Part shown: positions 18,769 through 22,681 of the stretch, in pieces
Layout: every line of letters begins with the position of its first letter
Numbering within the stretch: position 1 is the first letter of the stretch
NCBI GenBank assembly: GCA_964487895.1
Contig: CAZASM010000015.1
Coordinates: 1 to 22,681 of the forward strand
Reading direction: 5' to 3'
Length of the DNA: 22,681 bases
From: CAYYYA01 sp964487895
Lineage (GTDB): Bacteria > Patescibacteriota > Patescibacteriia > UBA1558 > 2-01-FULL-52-15
The notes under the pieces: generated by a model
Databases searched by the model: none
What the model was told of the DNA's origin: nothing
Seen by the model: the letters and a program-made list of their open reading frames with translations, nothing else
Translations under genes and position numbers: made by a program

Positions 18769-18825
18769 TATGTATTAGGTATTAGGTATGAAGCATTATA
18801 CCTCATACTTGATACATTCTACCTA
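18769..18825. repeat. TATTAGGTAT-type imperfect inverted repeat
   Basis: Left arm ATGTATTAGGTATTAGGTAT (about 18770-18789). The right arm at 18799-18825 reads, on the other strand, TAGAATGTATCAAGTATGAG. A central AGGTAT/ATACCT pair is exact. It abuts the yidD stop codon at 18823. Confidence 0.5.
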
Positions 18826-19071
18826 CTTGACTGGATCAAACCCACCCTTAGACCAAGGATGGCAGCGGAGCACTCTCCAACCACCCAGCCACAGACCTTT
18901 GAAAACCCCATATTTTTCCACTGCTTGGTAGCAATATTCCGAACAATGGGGGTGAAATTGGCAATAACCGTTAGGAAAAAAGCCTCTAAACCAGCCATCA
19001 TCTAACGATAAGGTCTTCTGATACAGCCTTATTAACCATAAAATAGCTAATTTTAGCCAATTTTTATCCAT
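18823..19071 (-). CDS. yidD: YidD, membrane protein insertion efficiency factor
   Basis: An 82-residue YidD protein. The three-cysteine core is intact: CQFHPHCSEYCYQAVEKYG and then WRVLRCHPWSKGGFDPV, matching the family's CRFxPTCSxY and RCHPxxxGGxDPVP. A short hydrophobic/amphipathic N-terminus (KLAILWLIRLYQKTL) places it at the membrane, where it helps YidC. The start is set at the ATG at 19071 (MDKNW), as in the family; a longer frame would add three residues and overlap more of the gap. It follows rnpA by 14 nt in the standard order. Confidence 0.93.
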   Translation of the reverse strand: MDKNWLKLAILWLIRLYQKTLSLDDGWFRGFFPNGYCQFHPHCSEYCYQAVEKYGVFKGLWLGGWRVLRCHPWSKGGFDPVK

Positions 19072-19085
19072 CAGTATCAACTATA

Positions 19086-19421
19086 TCACAATCTCGCCTG
19101 TCCAAATAGCCCACCCAGCTCATTATCAAGTTGCTCATAGTTCAAATCTAGGGCTGCTTTCTTCGGCACCAGCATTATATCATACCCTTGTGGTATTTTG
19201 GCTAATTTTAGCCTTATTATCTCTCTAATTTGCCTTTTTAACCTATTACGGACCGTTGCTCGCTTGTCAATCTTAGTAGAAATAACAAAACCGAAGCGGC
19301 TGTGCTCCAGTTTGTTAGGTTTATATTTGAGAGTGAAATAACCAGAATAAGTGTACTTCCCGCCTAAGGCTAACTTTTGGAAATCTTCGTCTTTCTTCAG
19401 TCTATAAGCAACTGGCAACAT
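19086..19421 (-). CDS. rnpA: Ribonuclease P protein component
   Basis: A 111-residue basic protein that binds RNase P RNA and helps mature tRNA 5' ends. The family signature RNRLKRQIREIIRL (58-71) is conserved, preceded by FGFVISTKIDKRATV (44-58). Length is normal. The ATG at 19421 is 8 nt after the rpmH stop; no Shine-Dalgarno sequence. I do not recognise the RNase P RNA gene in this window. Confidence 0.95.
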   Translation of the reverse strand: MLPVAYRLKKDEDFQKLALGGKYTYSGYFTLKYKPNKLEHSRFGFVISTKIDKRATVRNRLKRQIREIIRLKLAKIPQGYDIMLVPKKAALDLNYEQLDNELGGLFGQARL

Positions 19422-19429
19422 TTTTGTGC

Positions 19430-19567
19430 TTAAACTGAGACTTTCTTTCGTCCTTTTGCTCGGCGTCTCTTAATAACATTGCGTCCGGTAGCAGAAGCCA
19501 TCCGTTTGCGGAAACCGTGGGTTCTGGCTCTTTTACGTTTCTTCGGTTGGTATGTTCGTTTGGGCAT
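19430..19567 (-). CDS. rpmH: Ribosomal protein bL34
   Basis: A 45-residue, very basic protein beginning MPKRTYQPKKRKRARTHGF and continuing RKRMASATGR, NVIKRRRAKGR, KKVSV. This is the canonical bL34 sequence pattern (KRTYQP, HGFRKRM, NVIKRRR, KGRK). It is part of the large ribosomal subunit. The gene is the first in the minus-strand cluster, with rnpA 8 nt after its stop, and is divergent from dnaA. It is shorter than a 60-codon cutoff. No Shine-Dalgarno sequence precedes the ATG at 19567. Confidence 0.97.
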   Translation of the reverse strand: MPKRTYQPKKRKRARTHGFRKRMASATGRNVIKRRRAKGRKKVSV

Positions 19568-19570
19568 AGT

Positions 19571-19653
19571 ATTTTAGATTGGTAGTTTTGTAGATTAGTA
19601 GCACAGTAGATAGTTTGGTGAAGGAGAAGGACCAAACAGATTGAATCTAAAAT
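19571..19653 (-). promoter_or_regulatory. Nested inverted repeat in the rpmH leader
   Basis: ATTTTAGATT (19571-19580) and AATCTAAAAT (19644-19653) form an exact 10-bp outer stem. GTTTGGT (19613-19619) and ACCAAAC (19631-19637) form an exact inner stem. The outer stem ends 4 nt before the rpmH start. It may be a structured, possibly autoregulatory leader. A TTTACA-17-TATTTT promoter candidate lies just upstream on the minus strand. Confidence 0.5.
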
Positions 19654-19869
19654 AACACGTTTTATCCTTGGTGTAAAGGTAGGGACGTGGGGTAGTGGAC
19701 AGAATAATTTTTAAGGATTACATTATAAAAACTTCCTCTCTACGCCTCTACCAAGCTACAAATCTACTTATCAACCTTCTGTCCCCAGATTTTGCACTTT
19801 TAGTCGATTCTTGCTAGTATCGCATCTGTGCTATAGTACTAAATATTAACAGTGATCTTATCTTACCCC
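19654..19869. promoter_or_regulatory. rpmH-dnaA divergent intergenic region
   Basis: It separates the two clusters. I see the rpmH promoter candidate (about 19655-19690), a minus-strand TATAAT (around 19727), a loose DnaA-box-like TTATCAACC near 19778, and the dnaA -10. I found no clear gene. Confidence 0.4.
19829..19837 (+). promoter_or_regulatory. Extended -10 promoter of dnaA
   Basis: TGCTATAGT (19829-19837) with a weak TTCTTG -35 18 nt upstream. Initiation near 19844 leaves a leader of about 26 nt with no Shine-Dalgarno sequence. Confidence 0.55.
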
Positions 19870-21234
19870 ATGGATAATTCACAATTATGGCAAGCTGTTC
19901 TAGGTGAGTTGGAGCTTTTGATTAGTAAAGCAAACTTCACTACTTGGTTCAAAAATACTTTTGTTTTCGAGAACAATGAGAATACTTTAATCGTGGGCGT
20001 GCCCAATGCTTTCACCAAAGCTTGGTTAGAAAATAAGTATCACCAACAAATTATTACCGCACTAACAAATTTGCTAGGTGCTGATCGTAAAATTACTATT
20101 ACCTATAAAGTTGCGGCTCAACCAGCGCCGGTAGAAAAAGCGATAAATAAAAACACCGAAGAAAAATTAGGACCAACCACTAATGATACGACTAATTTCT
20201 CTCATAATAAGTTTGGTTTAAATAAAAAATATACTTTCCAAGCTTTTATAGTTGGCAAAGGTAACGAATTAGCTCATGCAGCTTCCAAAGCTGTCGCTGG
20301 TAAACCTGGATTAATCTATAATCCTTTGTTTCTCTATGGTGGAGTAGGGTTGGGCAAGACTCACCTAATCCAAGCAGTGGGCAATCATATTATTGATCAG
20401 AATCCCAACAAAAAAGTTCTTTATATTAATAGCGAGAAGTTTACTAATGACTTTGTTAGTTCTATTAAGAACGGGGAAACAGAAAAGTTTAAGAAAGTTT
20501 ATCGTAATGTTGATGTTTTGTTGATTGATGATATCCAATTCATCGCCGGTAAGGAGCAAACACAAGAAGAATTCTTCCACACTTTCAACGCCCTACACCA
20601 AGCTAATAAACAAATTATTATTAGCTCTGATCGTCCGCCCAAAGCTATCCAATCTATCGAAAATAGGCTGGTTTCACGTTTTGAATGGGGTATGATCGCT
20701 GATATTTCAGCGCCAGATTTTGAAACAAGGGTAGCTATTCTAGAGGCTAAATGCCAAGAGAAAAACTTCAAACTACATGGTGATATTATTCAGTCTATAG
20801 CTGAAAATATTAAAGATAATATACGCGAATTAGAAGGAGCTCTCAATAGAATTATCGCTTTCCACCAGTTAAATAACTCTTTACCGACAGTTGAGTCCAC
20901 TAGAGGTATTCTTTCAACTCTTAGTATCAATCCAAAAAAGGGTGGCCTAACTGCCAAACGTTTACTTCACGCTGTGGCTGAGTTTTTTGATATTACCATC
21001 GATGATCTGATAGGAAATTCTCGTAAACGTGAGTTAGTAGTACCCCGTCAGATTACTATGTGGTTAATGCGTGAAGAAATGAGCGCTTCCTATCCAAACA
21101 TTGGACAAGAATTAGGCGGACGTGATCATACTACAGCTATGCATGCTTGTAATAAAATTAATGATTGTATCGTCAACAACGATAAGATTAAAAATGATAT
21201 CGCTTCGTTACGTCAAAGACTCTATCAATCATAG
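19870..21234 (+). CDS. dnaA: Chromosomal replication initiator DnaA
   Basis: A 454-residue initiator that binds DnaA boxes and opens the origin. Domain I begins MDNSQLWQAVLGELELLIS with the conserved W (TTWFK). The AAA+ ATPase shows Walker A GGVGLGKTHL (157-166) and Walker B DVLLIDDIQF (215-224). DNA-binding domain IV has ELGGRDHTTAMHA near 413-425, the box-contacting helix. Length is typical. I choose the ATG at 19870 because the family starts MxxxxLW; a GTG at 19852 would extend it by six unrelated residues and fall at the predicted transcript start. It is divergent from rpmH and upstream of oriC and dnaN. Confidence 0.98.
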   Translation: MDNSQLWQAVLGELELLISKANFTTWFKNTFVFENNENTLIVGVPNAFTKAWLENKYHQQIITALTNLLGADRKITITYKVAAQPAPVEKAINKNTEEKLGPTTNDTTNFSHNKFGLNKKYTFQAFIVGKGNELAHAASKAVAGKPGLIYNPLFLYGGVGLGKTHLIQAVGNHIIDQNPNKKVLYINSEKFTNDFVSSIKNGETEKFKKVYRNVDVLLIDDIQFIAGKEQTQEEFFHTFNALHQANKQIIISSDRPPKAIQSIENRLVSRFEWGMIADISAPDFETRVAILEAKCQEKNFKLHGDIIQSIAENIKDNIRELEGALNRIIAFHQLNNSLPTVESTRGILSTLSINPKKGGLTAKRLLHAVAEFFDITIDDLIGNSRKRELVVPRQITMWLMREEMSASYPNIGQELGGRDHTTAMHACNKINDCIVNNDKIKNDIASLRQRLYQS

Positions 21235-21533
21235 TTGTTCGTTGTAAATAATTATTCACATTATCTGTGGACATCTTGGGAACTCTTGTGGACTAACATC
21301 TGCACAACTAACAAGAAGATATCAACAAGTTAAAGTTATACACTAATACAACCTATTCATCCCCAGATAAAAAGTTGTTTGTGAACATCAAATGTGAACA
21401 ACTTAGAAATAATAATTATTATAAACATACAGTAGTTACTAACTAAAAAATCTTTTACTAAAAGTTATCAACTTTTCCCCAAGCCTTATTACTGCCCCTA
21501 CTAAATTTATTCTCTATAATTAATTAATAATAT
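21235..21533. other. Probable origin of replication (oriC) with DnaA boxes
   Basis: The dnaA-dnaN gap has no gene. It holds a perfect DnaA box, TTATTCACA (21252-21260), and close matches TTATACACT (21336-21344, one mismatch) and TGTGAACAA (21393-21401, one mismatch on the reverse). Looser ones are TGTGGACAT (21266), TGTGGACTA (21287) and TGTGAACAT (21380). The very A/T-rich AATAATAATTATTATAAAC (21406-21425) could be the unwinding element. Gene order and divergent transcription on either side agree. Confidence 0.8.
21515..21520 (+). promoter_or_regulatory. -10 element of dnaN
   Basis: A consensus TATAAT, 13 nt before the dnaN ATG. The -35 is poor. The leader would be about 6 nt. Confidence 0.45.
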
Positions 21534-22643
21534 ATGCGAGCCATTTGTACACAAGAGAATTTATCAAAAGCTCTCGAACTAGTTTCGGGCATCGCAGGTA
21601 AACATGTAAATTTACCAATTCTTAATAATGTTTTAATCCAAGCAGACAAAGAAGGTATTACTCTGACAACAACAAATTTAGAAATAGGAATCAAAACAAA
21701 GTTACGTGGTAAGGTTGAGGAACCCGGAGCCTTCACAGTACAAGCTAAATTACTAGGAGATTTTATTCGTTCATTACCAAGGGAAAATATCACTATTAGT
21801 TTAAAAGATACGACCTTAATTTTAGAAGGGGAGAATCATCAAACTAAGATTAAAGGTGAGATGGCGGCTGATTTTCCTTTGATTCCTGATATTAATCCTG
21901 AAATTTCCGTTTCTTTAGCAGTAGAAGATTTGAGACAAGGTTTAACACAGGTGCTTTTTGCTGCAAGTAGTGATGAATCCCGACCAGAGCTGAACGGAAT
22001 TTATATTCATCTAGAGGGATCGTCGATGATCTTAGCTGCAACAGATAGTTATCGTTTAGCAGAGAAGAAACTAACCCTGAAAGACCCAGTAGCTCAACCA
22101 CACACACTAATAGTTCCTGTCCGCACATTCGTTCAAGTGGTGAAAATGCTAACAACTGAGGACAGCACAGAGATGGTTCACTTGGCAATTACTGAAAACC
22201 AGATAAAATGTTCACTTGGTTCCACGGAGATCGTCTCAAGGACAGTGGTAGGTCAATATCCTGACTATAATCAAATAATTCCAGCTGAATTTGCTACTAC
22301 TATCACCGTTGGGGTGAATGATATTATGCAAACTATCAGAACTACAGCGCTTTTTTGCCAACCTGGTATTAACGACGTAAAGATTCTCTACGTACCAGAC
22401 ACAGGAGAGTTGCAATTAAGAGCCCAAAACAGTACTTCGGGTGATAATATGTCTCGTTTGAAAGCTACTATCACAGGCCAACCTGGAGACCTAGTATTCA
22501 ACCACCGCTATGTAACAGAGGGCTTGAATGTCTTGAGCGCTGAAATAGTTGAGATGAAATTAAATTCTAATAATGTACCAGCGGTTTTGAATGCTCAGGG
22601 TGATAATACGTATCGATACTTGATCATGCCTATTAAGCAGTAA
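21534..22643 (+). CDS. dnaN: DNA polymerase III sliding clamp (beta subunit)
   Basis: A 369-residue ring-forming clamp that tethers DNA polymerase III. It starts MRAICTQENLSKALELVSG and includes the domain 1 landmark NLPILNNVLIQ. Domain 2 has LNGIYIHLEGSSMILAATDSYRLA. The end, YRYLIMPIKQ, is the family's C-terminal MPxR-type strand. Length is standard (about 365-375). It has no Shine-Dalgarno sequence; the ATG is set by the family. It follows oriC and precedes another plus-strand gene 3 nt later. Confidence 0.97.
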   Translation: MRAICTQENLSKALELVSGIAGKHVNLPILNNVLIQADKEGITLTTTNLEIGIKTKLRGKVEEPGAFTVQAKLLGDFIRSLPRENITISLKDTTLILEGENHQTKIKGEMAADFPLIPDINPEISVSLAVEDLRQGLTQVLFAASSDESRPELNGIYIHLEGSSMILAATDSYRLAEKKLTLKDPVAQPHTLIVPVRTFVQVVKMLTTEDSTEMVHLAITENQIKCSLGSTEIVSRTVVGQYPDYNQIIPAEFATTITVGVNDIMQTIRTTALFCQPGINDVKILYVPDTGELQLRAQNSTSGDNMSRLKATITGQPGDLVFNHRYVTEGLNVLSAEIVEMKLNSNNVPAVLNAQGDNTYRYLIMPIKQ

Positions 22644-22646
22644 GCT

Positions 22647-22681
22647 ATGTCTTTTGAGTTGGGAGCTAATATAGAACAAAA
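22647..22681 (+). CDS. Start of another gene, cut by window edge
   Basis: An ATG 3 nt after the dnaN stop opens a frame that runs to the window end, reading MSFELGANIEQ. It is too short to identify. The beginning is not that of RecF, which often follows dnaN elsewhere. The tight spacing suggests cotranscription with dnaN. Confidence 0.45.
   Translation, partial: MSFELGANIEQ

Noticed and set aside
19402..19635. Minus-strand 77-codon frame over rpmH
   Set aside because: It is a shadow of rpmH in another frame. The bL34 sequence is unmistakable in the frame reported.
19852..19869. GTG start of dnaA at 19852
   Set aside because: It adds six residues not typical of DnaA and lies about at the predicted transcript start; the ATG at 19870 fits the family.

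Overview
The window looks like the replication-origin region of a small-genome, AT-rich bacterium of the Candidate Phyla Radiation (Patescibacteria). The evidence is indirect. The gene set is compact, almost no start codon has a Shine-Dalgarno sequence, several promoters sit so close to the start codon that the mRNAs should be leaderless, and intergenic spaces carry many short palindromic and A/T-simple inverted repeats. The Nfo, YraN, NusA, YidC/YidD, RnpA, DnaA and DnaN proteins are short or standard length. TGA is used as a stop, so the code appears standard. I cannot name a phylum or species from sequence alone.

Layout. 1-54: 5' part of a tRNA-Gly gene. 152-952: a metallo-beta-lactamase-fold protein with a degenerate metal motif. 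1099-2326 (minus): nfo (endonuclease IV), a DUF167/YggU protein and an unannotated 42-residue membrane peptide. 2409-2669: an orphan gene with a good Shine-Dalgarno site and a strong hairpin terminator. 2744-7426 (minus): nusA, hppA (membrane pyrophosphatase, K+-independent type) and tig (trigger factor). 7539-7824 (minus): a strongly supported but unidentified structured RNA gene with its own promoter and terminator. 8077-9708 (minus): a YraN-like protein, a 3-TM protein and a methyltransferase, separated by repeat elements. 9853-12220 (minus): rnhB, trxB, trxA and a CsoR-like regulator without the usual metal ligands. 12363-13831: a regulated-looking, G+C-richer gene for a five-TM protein of unknown function, divergent from the CsoR-like gene. 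13981-15635: two divergent genes, one unknown and one phosphoribosyltransferase-like. 15684-16310: two tRNA-Arg genes, a broken tRNA-Arg copy and a nest of palindromic elements. 16375-16515: a 46-residue membrane peptide. 16640-17811: bactofilin plus a degenerate diacylglycerol-kinase-like protein. 17975-19567 (minus): the classic rpmH-rnpA-yidD-yidC cluster. 19870-22643: dnaA, a probable oriC and dnaN. The window ends at the first codons of another gene.

How it fits together. The divergent rpmH | dnaA-oriC-dnaN block marks the origin. Genes left of dnaA are mostly on the minus strand and those right of it on the plus strand, so most are transcribed away from the origin. The rpmH-rnpA-yidD-yidC set supplies a ribosomal protein, the RNase P protein and membrane insertion. 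trxA and trxB overlap and form one thiol-reduction operon beside the CsoR-like regulator. The points most worth checking are the unidentified RNA at 7539-7824, the CsoR-like/five-TM divergon around 12011-13769, the consistent leaderless promoter geometry, and palindromic elements inserted into tRNA loops and into the 3' end of rnhB.
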